Source of the DNA: a virus
IMG/VR virus record: IMGVR_UViG_3300050821_005846
Span: 1 to 45,935 of that record
Strand: one strand, 5' to 3'
Length of the DNA: 45,935 nucleotides
The notes below the pieces were generated by a model. It was not told where the DNA came from. It searched no databases and saw only the letters and a program-made list of their open reading frames with translations. The translations under genes and the position numbers were made by a program. How positions within the stretch are numbered: the stretch's first letter is position 1; each line of letters opens with the position of its first letter. This document shows positions 34,604-41,747 of the stretch, one piece after another.

Positions 34604-35197
34604 TTAGAACGGTATCCCGCTGTCATCGTCTGGAAGTCCTGATAATCCAGAATTACGATTCAATGCGCTATCATGCGATGAACTGGGTGCATGTGATGTA
34701 ACAACAACCATTTGTCCGGTTTCTGTAGGAACCGATCCAGATTTGTAAACCTCCGATACGCGATTACCTTCCAACAATTTACCGTCTTTAGCGACGGTGT
34801 CCCATTGAACGATTTTAACTGACGCCATTTTTCCTATCATGGGCATAAGATCGCTATCAGTTGGAGCGTCATTATGTGCTGGTTTGAAAGAGGATAAATC
34901 CATGATCAATTTCATCATATTTAAATTACGATCAATCGTTTCAGTTTTTTGATCGAAAACTTTAAGTTTTAATCCGACTTCACGATTCTTAAAATCACCA
35001 TCAACCATTTTGAAAGTAACTTCATAATATTTTTCTTCCATTTGGGTATAAGCGTTTAATTTGTTAACCAAACAAAATTTAATAATTTTAGAATTTGCAA
35101 TTGTTCCATCTGGAATAATAGTAAAATCCTTCAAAAATGCATGTTCAGCATTACCAGTAATAACTTTTCCGCTTCCAGAATTCCAGAACTGTTCCAT
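34604..35197 (-). CDS. SSB-like / DUF669-type single-strand DNA-binding protein
   Basis: The 197-residue protein is an early recombination-module protein. It has a beta-rich N-terminal domain (KYYEVTFKMVDGDFKNREVG, LKLKVF), a disordered Ser/Pro-rich linker and a C-terminal DDDSGIPF. That tip mimics the DDDIPF tail by which bacterial SSBs dock replication and repair enzymes. Together with the P-loop ATPase upstream it looks like an SSB plus Sak4-type annealing system. DUF669 membership is a guess from length and context. Confidence 0.75.
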   Translation of the reverse strand: MEQFWNSGSGKVITGNAEHAFLKDFTIIPDGTIANSKIIKFCLVNKLNAYTQMEEKYYEVTFKMVDGDFKNREVGLKLKVFDQKTETIDRNLNMMKLIMDLSSFKPAHNDAPTDSDLMPMIGKMASVKIVQWDTVAKDGKLLEGNRVSEVYKSGSVPTETGQMVVVTSHAPSSSHDSALNRNSGLSGLPDDDSGIPF

Positions 35198-35210
35198 AAT
35201 TTAATTCCTC

Positions 35211-35501
35211 TTAATGTGTAGTAGTTTGTGAAAGTTCGTCATAACCTGATTGGCATGAATAATTTAATTGTGATAATAAATTCATAAAAATTTCTTTTCT
35301 TGATGACTGTGAACCGTTTTCAATAAACAAATCAGTTAATATCAATAAATGACCATGACACAATGCTGATAAAAGTGGCATAATTATCTCGTAAACATCT
35401 TTTAAACTGCTATGATCGTCGTGTAAATTTATAATTGTGTTTCTAATTAAATCATCAACAGACAAGAATAATTTTTTTGCTAACTCTTCCATTGGATCCA
35501 T
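35211..35501 (-). CDS. Hypothetical early protein (96 aa)
   Basis: A helical protein (MDPMEELAKKLFLSVDDLIR, VYEIIMPLLSALCHGHLLIL) between the ATPase and SSB-like genes. No family recognised and no membrane segment. Spacing to both neighbours is very short, so it belongs to the same operon. Confidence 0.72.
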   Translation of the reverse strand: MDPMEELAKKLFLSVDDLIRNTIINLHDDHSSLKDVYEIIMPLLSALCHGHLLILTDLFIENGSQSSRKEIFMNLLSQLNYSCQSGYDELSQTTTH

Positions 35502-35502
35502 T

Positions 35503-36153
35503 TTAATAAGCCTCTATATGTTTTGAAATTTCAAATAAATCGTTAGGAATATACAAATCTTCATGCAAGCCATAAGGGGTTTTGCTTAAATGAGTGCCGT
35601 CATGATTAGTTAGAAAAACATATTTATTGTCGTAAAATAAAGCATAGTAAACAAAACTGAATTTACCTTCAATGCATACATATTGATCAACCATCTTTCC
35701 AATAGTGCGAGGCTTATAAAATCCATTTTGGTCAGCTTCGGTATGCATCATAACAAAACAAAATAAATCATCACGCAATAAACTAACAATATCCAAAATG
35801 TCAAAAGCATCTTTTCCTATGGTGACAAATTTATCATAGCCCTTTTCGCTAGCTTTACGCATAAATGAATTTGTTAACGTGTAACCGAAATCATCTATAA
35901 CCAAATATTTAATATCCAAACGTTTTGTATTGATCAATTTAATAACACGCATAATAGCCATATGATCGTCACTAGCATAATAATTACCAGTTAAACCATC
36001 AGGCGTTAATTGAGTGTAAGAAACTTTTGCTCCACGAAAAGGCAACGGCTTTCCAATTACATTTATAATGAAAGTTTGTTCTGAAGGTAAATTGCGAATA
36101 GACGTACTTTTACCTGCACCACTTTGACCCAAAACTAACACAGCATTACTCAT
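35503..36153 (-). CDS. P-loop ATPase, Sak4-like recombination protein
   Basis: Walker A is GQSGAGKS (9-16) and Walker B is YLVIDDFG (about 84-91), in a RecA-like fold of 216 residues. The segment RNLPSEQTFIINVIGKPLPF is typical of phage ATP-binding proteins next to SSB-like genes. Such proteins (Sak4 class) anneal single strands with the help of an SSB. Later landmarks are CFVMMHTEADQNG and RTIGKMVDQY. It is the second gene after the early minus promoter. Confidence 0.85.
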   Translation of the reverse strand: MSNAVLVLGQSGAGKSTSIRNLPSEQTFIINVIGKPLPFRGAKVSYTQLTPDGLTGNYYASDDHMAIMRVIKLINTKRLDIKYLVIDDFGYTLTNSFMRKASEKGYDKFVTIGKDAFDILDIVSLLRDDLFCFVMMHTEADQNGFYKPRTIGKMVDQYVCIEGKFSFVYYALFYDNKYVFLTNHDGTHLSKTPYGLHEDLYIPNDLFEISKHIEAY

Positions 36154-36217
36154 TTTTTAGCATCCATCTTCAACATATAAAGCGGGAACATTATCATGTT
36201 CAACAATTATAGAATCC

Positions 36218-36694
36218 TTACTGAATGATATCGTCGGAGAGCACGCTGTCAACGCTAAAATCATATACATCGCTATCAACAATCGGTTCATCTTTAACTA
36301 TCCTTATATGTAATTTTTTGTCAGTTCGTTTAATAAATTTGTTCATAAGTTCAATGTCATCATTACTACCAAACATTTCTAAATTTTTAATTGCCTTCTT
36401 ATTGATCTCATAACTCGAAACAGGCTTAACAACATCATAACGTGAGTCAATTTTTTTCAATCCAGTCAAATATTCATAAAAAGCATTTTTGTCTAATGTT
36501 AAATTAGATCCGGTAGTAATCGTTATTTTATAGTCAAGAAATTCATGAGTGTGAGCACCGTGTTTAGTGTGACACAACATTTCTTTTAATTTTTCCTCGC
36601 TACGTTGCTTTTCAATATTGTAATGCGCTATTCGATGAGCACATTCTTCAACATGAAAAATCAAACTTTTAATGGTTTCGGTAGAATCTGACAT
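36218..36694 (-). CDS. Hypothetical early protein, first gene of the minus replication operon
   Basis: This 158-residue protein opens with a helical, coiled-coil-like part (HVEECAHRIAHYNIEKQRSE) and then a beta-rich part (FLDYKITITTGSNLTLDKNA). The layout resembles small phage proteins that sit before Sak4-like ATPases and are compared with Mu Gam, but I cannot confirm that. Its promoter lies at 36724-36752. The gap to the ATPase (36154-36217) holds only a 6-bp inverted repeat (36187-36192 with 36197-36202). Confidence 0.75.
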   Translation of the reverse strand: MSDSTETIKSLIFHVEECAHRIAHYNIEKQRSEEKLKEMLCHTKHGAHTHEFLDYKITITTGSNLTLDKNAFYEYLTGLKKIDSRYDVVKPVSSYEINKKAIKNLEMFGSNDDIELMNKFIKRTDKKLHIRIVKDEPIVDSDVYDFSVDSVLSDDIIQ

Positions 36695-36723
36695 TTAAAC
36701 TCCGTTTATTAAAGTAAAAATAC

Positions 36724-36752
36724 ATTATGGCATAGTTTGATTAATATAACAA
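36724..36752 (-). promoter_or_regulatory. Early promoter for the minus-strand replication arm
   Basis: Minus strand: TTGTTA (36752-36747), 17 bp, CATAAT (36729-36724). It lies 30 bases before the first early gene and overlaps the operator-like palindrome at 36747-36760. Confidence 0.65.
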
Positions 36753-36760
36753 CTATGTTA
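36747..36760. promoter_or_regulatory. Operator-like palindrome in the divergent early region
   Basis: TAACA-ACTA-TGTTA is a perfect 5-bp inverted repeat. It covers the -35 box of the leftward promoter and lies just before a possible rightward -10 (TATACT, 36762-36767). A dimer of the Cro-like protein encoded next to it could bind here and control both directions. This is inference from position. Confidence 0.4.
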
Positions 36761-36792
36761 ATATACTTTCACATTAAATAATAAGGATAAAA

Positions 36793-37002
36793 ATGACATA
36801 CGAAGAGGTTCTCGCATACTGTGGCGGAACAGGTTATAAGATTGCACAAACATTAAAGGTATCCATGGCAACCCCATGTCATTGGAAAGCCCAAGGATTC
36901 ATTCCTATTGTGGCTCAAATGAGGATTGAAAAACTGACGGGTCGCAAGTTAAGAGCTGATTTAAACCACTGTGAGCCTACTAATGACGTTATCGATCAGT
37001 GA
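36793..37002 (+). CDS. Cro-like (YdaS-type) helix-turn-helix regulator
   Basis: The 69-residue protein has a compact HTH domain: GTGYKIAQTLKVSMATPCHW (an unusual turn with CHWKAQG in the recognition region), then GFIPIVAQMRIEKLTGRKLR, typical of Cro/YdaS proteins. It is divergent from the early minus operon and next to a palindrome. It is the only transcriptional switch protein seen; no CI-type partner was found. AAGGATAA precedes the start. Confidence 0.85.
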   Translation: MTYEEVLAYCGGTGYKIAQTLKVSMATPCHWKAQGFIPIVAQMRIEKLTGRKLRADLNHCEPTNDVIDQ

Positions 37003-37210
37003 GCGTGAAGAACTAGAGTTATTGCGTAAATCAGCGCATAGGTGGGTTAGTGACCCGTTAGAACGGGTTTGCTTTGAATTGGAATCAATATTAAACAACC
37101 CACATTCAAATCGAATAGATTCTATCTTGCCGACTAATGTGGCGTTTAAATTAATTAATGCTGTTTTGTTGATGAAATCCAAGGGGGATAAATGCGTTTG
37201 CGATATTTAA
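36983..37210 (+). CDS. Hypothetical protein (75 aa)
   Basis: ATG 36983 lies inside the end of the Cro-like gene; GTG 36971 is an alternative start. The product is helical (SISEREELELLRKSAHRW, LPTNVAFKLINAVLLMKSKG) and ends KCVCDI. It overlaps the next small gene by 19 bases. No family recognised. Confidence 0.65.
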   Translation: MTLSISEREELELLRKSAHRWVSDPLERVCFELESILNNPHSNRIDSILPTNVAFKLINAVLLMKSKGDKCVCDI

Positions 37211-37350
37211 TGATGCTTAAGGGGTTTATGAGGGAACTTTGTGTTGCCATTGTAGGTATTATTTTGGGCGTTTCATTTTTATTTATACGATTCGCGCCAT
37301 TTATATTGTTGGCTTATGTAATCGCGCATTTTGCAAGGAAATGGTGGTGA
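37192..37350 (+). CDS. Small membrane protein (52 aa)
   Basis: AAGGGGGAT is followed by ATG 37192 and a 52-codon frame that ends at TGA 37348. The product has two hydrophobic helices (CVAIVGIILGVSFLFI and APFILLAYVIAHF) with basic flanks (MRLRYLMMLK, ARKWW), so it should cross the inner membrane twice. Function unknown. Early small membrane proteins of phages often act against the host or against co-infecting phages. Confidence 0.7.
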   Translation: MRLRYLMMLKGFMRELCVAIVGIILGVSFLFIRFAPFILLAYVIAHFARKWW

Positions 37351-37353
37351 TTT

Positions 37354-37527
37354 ATGACATTAAAAAACACACTTTTTAAACCAGCTAATTACATACATAA
37401 CAATGGCGATAAAGAATATGTGATCATTATTGGTTATGACAAGAAAGGTAATGCGTGGATAAAATGGAATGATCATTTCATCAATATGGTTCCAGTTACG
37501 CGATTAGAGGTTATAGATAATGACTAA
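37354..37527 (+). CDS. Small hypothetical protein (57 aa)
   Basis: A 57-residue beta-rich protein (NYIHNNGDKEYVIIIGYDKK, GNAWIKWNDHFINMVPVTRL) starts 3 bases after the membrane-protein gene and overlaps the next gene by 8 bases. The fold pattern suggests a small SH3-like barrel, but no family was recognised. Confidence 0.65.
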   Translation: MTLKNTLFKPANYIHNNGDKEYVIIIGYDKKGNAWIKWNDHFINMVPVTRLEVIDND

Positions 37528-37705
37528 ATATTACTTATGCGACGATTCATGTGCACCGATGGATATGGATTCATTGAGCATTGAATTCATAGAAAATCAT
37601 GAATGCCGTGACGATGATTTTACATACGATTCGCCTGAAGATTTAATCGCTACGTTAGAACGTAAAATTAAGGAATTAAGATGGATAATCAAATCATCAA
37701 TTTAA
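37520..37705 (+). CDS. Small hypothetical protein (61 aa)
   Basis: An acidic protein with MTKYYLCDDSCAPMDMDSLS and a C-terminal helix ATLERKIKELRWIIK. It overlaps both neighbours and is part of the run of small genes between the regulator and the initiator. No family recognised. Confidence 0.65.
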   Translation: MTKYYLCDDSCAPMDMDSLSIEFIENHECRDDDFTYDSPEDLIATLERKIKELRWIIKSSI

Positions 37706-38019
37706 CAGAACTTTATCTGCGTATAATAAAAATTATAGACTGCATTCAGTCAATAAACGAACGAATTGATATATTGCAAGAGTTTTTTGAACAACACGAA
37801 GAATCCATTTTAGCATTACAAGATGGGTTATATCCGTTAGAACGTAAGTCAAAAAAACTTTGCGACAACGATATTCATCAATGGGAATACGGTTTATCAC
37901 ACACAAAATGCTCTGTTTGTGATGTGTTTTGTGATTGCGATTTTATTCCAAGCAAAAAAACACATGGGCCATTTGACATCCAAGCATGCAAATATTGTCA
38001 GCGTGAAAAGCTAGCTTGA
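37681..38019 (+). CDS. Coiled-coil protein with C-terminal zinc ribbon (112 aa)
   Basis: Residues 1-55 form a long helix (IIKIIDCIQSINERIDILQE, FFEQHEESILALQ). The C-terminal half has paired cysteines (TKCSVCDVFCDC and ACKYCQRE) that could bind zinc. Function unknown. Its end overlaps a small lipoprotein gene on the other strand. Confidence 0.68.
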   Translation: MDNQIINLTELYLRIIKIIDCIQSINERIDILQEFFEQHEESILALQDGLYPLERKSKKLCDNDIHQWEYGLSHTKCSVCDVFCDCDFIPSKKTHGPFDIQACKYCQREKLA

Positions 38020-38151
38020 CGGCCTGGAATCCTCTTTAGTCTTATCAATGACAGGCTTTGGCGGTTCTTTAGGCTTACAAGCAAAGAACCCATTGGCAAT
38101 CACTACCGAAACGGCAACAGTGATTTTAACGGCAGGCTTATTGATAAACAT
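38011..38151 (-). CDS. Small lipoprotein (46 aa)
   Basis: On the minus strand, AAGGGG stands 6 bases before ATG 38151. The product starts MFINKPAVKITVAVSVVIAN and has a lipoprotein-type signal ending GFFAC. A short Pro/Lys-rich mature part (CKPKEPPKPVID) follows. Size and proline content recall Rz1-like outer-membrane spanins, though no Rz partner was found nearby. It faces against the surrounding genes. A possible promoter (TTGTTT, 18 bp, TATACT) lies upstream on the same strand. Confidence 0.55.
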   Translation of the reverse strand: MFINKPAVKITVAVSVVIANGFFACKPKEPPKPVIDKTKEDSRPSS

Positions 38152-38216
38152 CTTAATCCCCTTGTTTGTGGATTAAGTATATTTTACCACATTTACATAA
38201 AACAAGGACAATCAGA

Positions 38217-38507
38217 ATGTTTGAACGTTTTAAAAGAAAATCAAAAACTAAATTAACCCTAGTTAAACCACCAAAACCAAAACTAACCTACGATTTAATA
38301 AAAGATGAGGTGTTAACCAAAATACGCGCTATTCATCCAAATAAAGATATTAAATACACCTTATCAGAAGATATTTTCATGGTGAAAACATGTGACATCC
38401 GCAGAATGATGCCAATCATGGTAATGTACGAAACAAATACAGGATTAATGACCCAATATTCTTTGTTAATATTAATTCCTGACTTGTTGGAACGTTACGA
38501 GTTATAA
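38217..38507 (+). CDS. Hypothetical protein (96 aa)
   Basis: ATG 38217 is preferred because ACAAGGA lies 8 bases upstream; the longer open frame to 38166 has no ribosome site. The N-terminus is basic (FERFKRKSKTKLTLVKPPKP), followed by a small alpha/beta domain (IKDEVLTKIRAIHPNKD, MMPIMVMYETNTGLMTQYS). No family recognised. Confidence 0.68.
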   Translation: MFERFKRKSKTKLTLVKPPKPKLTYDLIKDEVLTKIRAIHPNKDIKYTLSEDIFMVKTCDIRRMMPIMVMYETNTGLMTQYSLLILIPDLLERYEL

Positions 38508-38700
38508 ACAATTTATATACAGTTTATTATCTTGATAGACAAATAGATCATGTGTAATATAGCAGGCTAACTAACACCCGCAAAGTGTTAGCCAAGCCTT
38601 GGGCGTAGCCCGGAGATCGTATTCACACCCATCATAAGTGGGCGAAATATGTTGATATATTATACGCAGTGCGTTAAAAAGTCAAGTGTTATTTTTAAAA
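38508..38700. ncRNA. Structured non-coding interval with a strong reverse promoter
   Basis: About 250 bases hold no gene before ATG 38762. Hairpins lie at 38571-38577 with 38585-38591 (7 bp; alternatively 38565-38571 with 38587-38593) and at GGGC / GCCC 38601-38604 with 38608-38611. A near-consensus minus-strand promoter (TTGACT, 15 bp, TATAAT, 38684-38659) would send a transcript leftward through these stems. It may be a small regulatory RNA or part of a replication origin. No known family recognised. Confidence 0.4.
38659..38684 (-). promoter_or_regulatory. Near-consensus leftward promoter inside a gene-free interval
   Basis: Minus strand TTGACT, 15-bp spacer (16 if the hexamer is shifted by one), TATAAT. 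There is no coding start within 300 bases downstream on that strand except the lipoprotein at 38151, so an RNA product is the likelier output. The spacer is shorter than optimal. Confidence 0.45.
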
Positions 38701-38761
38701 AATTTATGTCATTGTTATGGCAGGGATTTTTATCGATCGTAATTTGTTACAAGGAAACGTT

Positions 38762-38899
38762 ATGAATGAAAAGGGTCATAGGATTTTACAGGTTTGGTGT
38801 TTGTTTTTAATGCAACAGAAGTTAACGGATGAAGAGAAAGCTTACCGCATAAGCCGTGCAGTAAGCATTTTATACACACAATATCGAAAGGGATTATAA
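38762..38899 (+). CDS. Small hypothetical protein (45 aa)
   Basis: ATG 38762 has ACAAGGA ideally placed upstream and gives a 45-residue helical protein (ILQVWCLFLMQQKLTDEEKA, YRISRAVSILYTQY). The frame is open back to ATG 38717, which has no ribosome site. It ends just before the replication initiator gene, so it may be cotranslated with it. No family recognised. Confidence 0.62.
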   Translation: MNEKGHRILQVWCLFLMQQKLTDEEKAYRISRAVSILYTQYRKGL

Positions 38900-38904
38900 C
38901 TATA

Positions 38905-39699
38905 ATGAAAAATAATACAATAGAAAAATTCACAGGTACATTTAACAAAGAAGATACTGGTTGCACCATTTCCGTAAATTCAACCATACAATCCATTACA
39001 GATATTAACGTACTTGGCTTATATGCTTATTTATTAAGCAAGCCAAACGATTGGAAAATATACCCTAAAGAAATACAAAAACATTTTAAAATAGGAAAAA
39101 ATAAAACCTATGCATTATTGAATAAATTAATAGCTTTAAATTTAATAAAACGAGTAGATATTAAACACAAAGGAAAATATGTAGAGTTTATTTATATGCT
39201 CTATCTTAAACCATACTGTACTCCTTCACCAGTTCCCTGTTTTCAAGAACTGGAAAATCCAGAACTGGAAAAAGGGGATACATACAAAACAAAGAAGGAA
39301 CAAAACAAAGAACGTAGTGGTGGGAAAACATCTCCGGCGCATTCGGAGGGGGCGGCGGTGGGCGAAGACCACGCCCCCGGACAACAGCCCTTAAACACCA
39401 CAACATCAACTGCAAGGTCAACACATCACCACACACTCACTGACTTTAATTTATTTTTGGATAGAGACATTCCTTGTCCTTCAAAACCTACGATACAATC
39501 TGAAAAAGTACTTGCTAATGCAAAAGCAGAATTGGCAAAACGTAATTTAACACTTGAGGTTTTTTTGGATTATTTAACAGAAAAGTGTGGGCGTTGGCTT
39601 TACGAGCCGTATAATGACAAAGTAAACAGCTTCTATGTGTTATTGAGGCTGAGGAACATTGAAAAGGCATGTGCAGGTGATTTTGAGGATTTTAACTAA
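38905..39699 (+). CDS. Winged-helix replication initiator
   Basis: The N-terminal 110 residues form a winged-helix DNA-binding domain (LGLYAYLLSKPNDWKIYPKE, IQKHFKIGKNKTYALLNKLI). A low-complexity linker (residues about 125-175, SGGKTSPAHSEG, TTTSTARSTHHH) joins it to a C-terminal domain (AELAKRNLTLEVFLDYLTEK, YVLLRLRNIEKACAGD) like those that contact the helicase loader or DnaB. The DnaB-type helicase gene follows directly. The linker-coding DNA holds repeats and a GC-rich hairpin, so the origin may lie inside the gene, as in lambda O. Confidence 0.85.
   Translation: MKNNTIEKFTGTFNKEDTGCTISVNSTIQSITDINVLGLYAYLLSKPNDWKIYPKEIQKHFKIGKNKTYALLNKLIALNLIKRVDIKHKGKYVEFIYMLYLKPYCTPSPVPCFQELENPELEKGDTYKTKKEQNKERSGGKTSPAHSEGAAVGEDHAPGQQPLNTTTSTARSTHHHTLTDFNLFLDRDIPCPSKPTIQSEKVLANAKAELAKRNLTLEVFLDYLTEKCGRWLYEPYNDKVNSFYVLLRLRNIEKACAGDFEDFN
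39229..39272. repeat. GAACTGG repeats inside the initiator gene (candidate iterons)
   Basis: AGAACTGGAAAA occurs twice in direct orientation (39246-39257 and 39261-39272, 15-base period). An inverted copy, CCAGTTC, lies at 39229-39235. Initiator binding sites are often placed like this inside the initiator gene. Confidence 0.4.
39348..39378. other. GC-rich hairpin in the initiator linker
   Basis: GGGGGCG (39348-39354) pairs with CGCCCCC (39372-39378) across a 17-base loop. The surrounding 60 bases are far more GC-rich than the genome. Encoded residues are low-complexity linker, so the DNA rather than the protein may be what is kept. Confidence 0.45.
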
Positions 39700-41015
39700 T
39701 GTCGATGGAAACAGAAATAAGAGTTTTATCAACGTTGATTGGAGTCGGAGATCCAAAAGATATTAAAATATTGGAATCAATGCTTCAATTAACAGCAGAA
39801 TTGTTTAAAGATGAATCATCACGCGGATTGTTTGAATTCATTAAAACATTGTTCGACAAACAAGAGGCATTTGATTTAACAAGATTGTTGGATATTGTTC
39901 CAGCAAATCTTTTTGATTGCTTAAAGCAATCAAGCTACTACTGGTCAACATCAACACTGAAAGATGATGTTAAATTTTTAATGGATGTGCGTAAAACCGC
40001 TGTAATAGGATGTAAACTGAAAACGATTGCCTATAATTTTGAAAAACAAAAATTACCTTCCGCGGCGTGCAATGCTGCCATAGATGGATGTCTTGATATT
40101 GCACAAATGGCTGTTATGAATGACTCTCATGTTTTTACAGCTGAAATGTGCGCAGAAAATTATTATGCTGAAAATAAGAAAAATAATAAATTGATACCCA
40201 GTGGCATACAAACGCTTGATAAATTGAATGACGGTGGGTTTAAAGAAAACAGCTTGATTACGATTGCCGGGCGATCTGGGATGGGTAAAACAGGGTTCGC
40301 TGTCCATTTAGCACATCATTTAGCAAGCAATCATCCTAATAATCATGTTTTGTTTTACAGTTTAGAAATGTCAGCGGACGATATCTATGAAAAACAATTA
40401 GCAACCATAATGGGAAAACAACCTGCAAATGCATTCTCAGGTGAAATAGCCTTAGCAGTCAATCATTCATTAAGAGTACCATTTACGATTGATGTTAAGC
40501 CTATGGCCACTATTTCATACATAGAAACGACTGCTCGCATTACAGCAATAAGAAAGCCAATATCAGTTATTGTGGTTGATTACATCGGCATTGTTCAAAA
40601 TACAAACAAACTGGAAACGCATACGCTAAAACAAGCCGATATTTCATTGCGTTTAGCTGCATTAGCCGCCGAATTAAATTGCATTGTTATTGCATTAACT
40701 CAAGTTAATCGCGATCATGCAGGCAGACAGGATAAAGTACCTGTGACTTCTGATGCTGCCGATTCCAGTGGTAGTGAACGTTCATCTAGCTATTGGCTTG
40801 GCGTCTATAGACCAGAAGTTGATAATGAATACGAAGGAAAAAATCAATTTGTTGTAAAGTGCAGAAAAAACAGGTTTGGTAAAACATGGTCAGCTATGTT
40901 TGCATTTAACAATGCAACTTTTGGTGAAATTAATCAATATGGAATGAATGAACCCGTAAAAAATGAAAAAGGAATATCATCTTTTGTTAGGAATAAACCG
41001 ATACCGTTTGATTAA
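39699..41015 (+). CDS. Replicative DNA helicase, DnaB type
   Basis: The 438-residue protein has the DnaB layout: N-terminal helical domain (residues 1-130), linker, then a RecA-like motor. Landmarks are LDKLNDGGFKENSLITIAGR, Walker A AGRSGMGKT (190-198), FYSLEMSADDIYEKQLA (motif H1a region), VIVVDYIGIV (Walker B), ALTQVNRD (motif H3) and the C-terminal KCRKNRFGKT. It unwinds DNA at the phage fork. It follows the initiator by a one-base overlap. The last residues are PIPFD, resembling an SSB-type acidic tip. Confidence 0.95.
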   Translation: MSMETEIRVLSTLIGVGDPKDIKILESMLQLTAELFKDESSRGLFEFIKTLFDKQEAFDLTRLLDIVPANLFDCLKQSSYYWSTSTLKDDVKFLMDVRKTAVIGCKLKTIAYNFEKQKLPSAACNAAIDGCLDIAQMAVMNDSHVFTAEMCAENYYAENKKNNKLIPSGIQTLDKLNDGGFKENSLITIAGRSGMGKTGFAVHLAHHLASNHPNNHVLFYSLEMSADDIYEKQLATIMGKQPANAFSGEIALAVNHSLRVPFTIDVKPMATISYIETTARITAIRKPISVIVVDYIGIVQNTNKLETHTLKQADISLRLAALAAELNCIVIALTQVNRDHAGRQDKVPVTSDAADSSGSERSSSYWLGVYRPEVDNEYEGKNQFVVKCRKNRFGKTWSAMFAFNNATFGEINQYGMNEPVKNEKGISSFVRNKPIPFD

Positions 41016-41070
41016 TACAAAAGCAATTTATTAGCAATATAAATACAATGTGATTAAAATAAGGATATTT

Positions 41071-41298
41071 ATGTTATTTGAGCAACACTGCGATAATTTA
41101 GGAATACAATTATTGCGTGAGGATATTGAGTTTATCAAGATTCGATTGAAAAAGGTACCTAATGTTAGCATTAAAACTGTATTATCTCGTTATGCGGATA
41201 TTTGGGTATTCGAAATGAATACTACACGTGACCTGACAAAGGCACAAAATGCTGGAAGGCGTGCCGCTAATAACTTTCTGAGGGAATTTACACAATGA
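41071..41298 (+). CDS. Hypothetical protein (75 aa)
   Basis: ATG 41071 with AAGGA upstream is preferred to GTG 41050. The product (FEQHCDNLGIQLLREDIEFI, LSRYADIWVFEMNT, KAQNAGRRAANNFLREF) belongs to a recognisable group of small helical phage proteins encoded after replicative helicases. Its role is unknown. It overlaps the cold-shock gene as ATGA. Confidence 0.75.
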   Translation: MLFEQHCDNLGIQLLREDIEFIKIRLKKVPNVSIKTVLSRYADIWVFEMNTTRDLTKAQNAGRRAANNFLREFTQ

Positions 41299-41516
41299 TC
41301 GCATTACGTGGTGTGACGAAATGGTTTGATAGCAAACATGGATTTGGATTTATTGATGTAGACGGCGTGGATTACTTTGTTCACTACCGGTCAATCAAGA
41401 TGGCTGGATATAAAAAACTCGAAGAAGGCCAAGAAGTAGTGTTTATGGGTGAAAAAGGTGACAAAGGATATTTCGCAAGTGAGGTCATAATCGTAAAGCC
41501 AGGGGGTTGCAGTTGA
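41295..41516 (+). CDS. Cold-shock domain protein (CspA-like)
   Basis: A 73-residue single cold-shock domain: KWFD (9-12), GFGFI (16-20, RNP1), YFVHY (27-31, RNP2), LEEGQEVVFMGEKGDKGYFA and VIIV. It binds single-stranded RNA or DNA and usually acts as an RNA chaperone or anti-terminator. RNP1 differs slightly from the host type (HGFGFI for KGFGFI), which should not stop binding. It is the last gene of the replication operon. Confidence 0.93.
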   Translation: MIALRGVTKWFDSKHGFGFIDVDGVDYFVHYRSIKMAGYKKLEEGQEVVFMGEKGDKGYFASEVIIVKPGGCS

Positions 41517-41674
41517 CCTTGACCCTAGTTAACAAGGGGTTAAGGGGGTAAATATTTTAATGCTGCGTGGTTTTGGTTGTTTTTATACAAAGATACGATT
41601 AATAATTATAATTGAAATTTGACGTGTGTATGGCGGTTTTAAAGCGTAATGTGGCTGTAGCTGCATGAAGTAAA

Positions 41675-41709
41675 AAAACCGTTAACCTGATTATTGGGTT
41701 AACGGTTTT
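41675..41709. terminator. Bidirectional intrinsic terminator
   Basis: A perfect 13-bp stem, AAAACCGTTAACC with GGTTAACGGTTTT (41675-41687 with 41697-41709), has a 9-base loop. On the minus strand the stem is followed by a T-run, and on the plus strand it ends in TTTT. It separates the plus replication operon from the minus Fis/CsrA operon. Confidence 0.9.
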
Positions 41710-41747
41710 CAATTCGATTGCCATTATTTTGATATTGATTAAATTAT

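Noticed and set aside
36154-36217. 15-codon minus-strand frame before the ATPase gene
   Set aside because: Too short, no ribosome site and no recognisable product; the inverted repeat there is noted with the neighbouring gene.
38717-38761. Upstream ATG 38717 as the start of the 45-residue gene
   Set aside because: It has no ribosome site, whereas ATG 38762 follows ACAAGGA at normal spacing.
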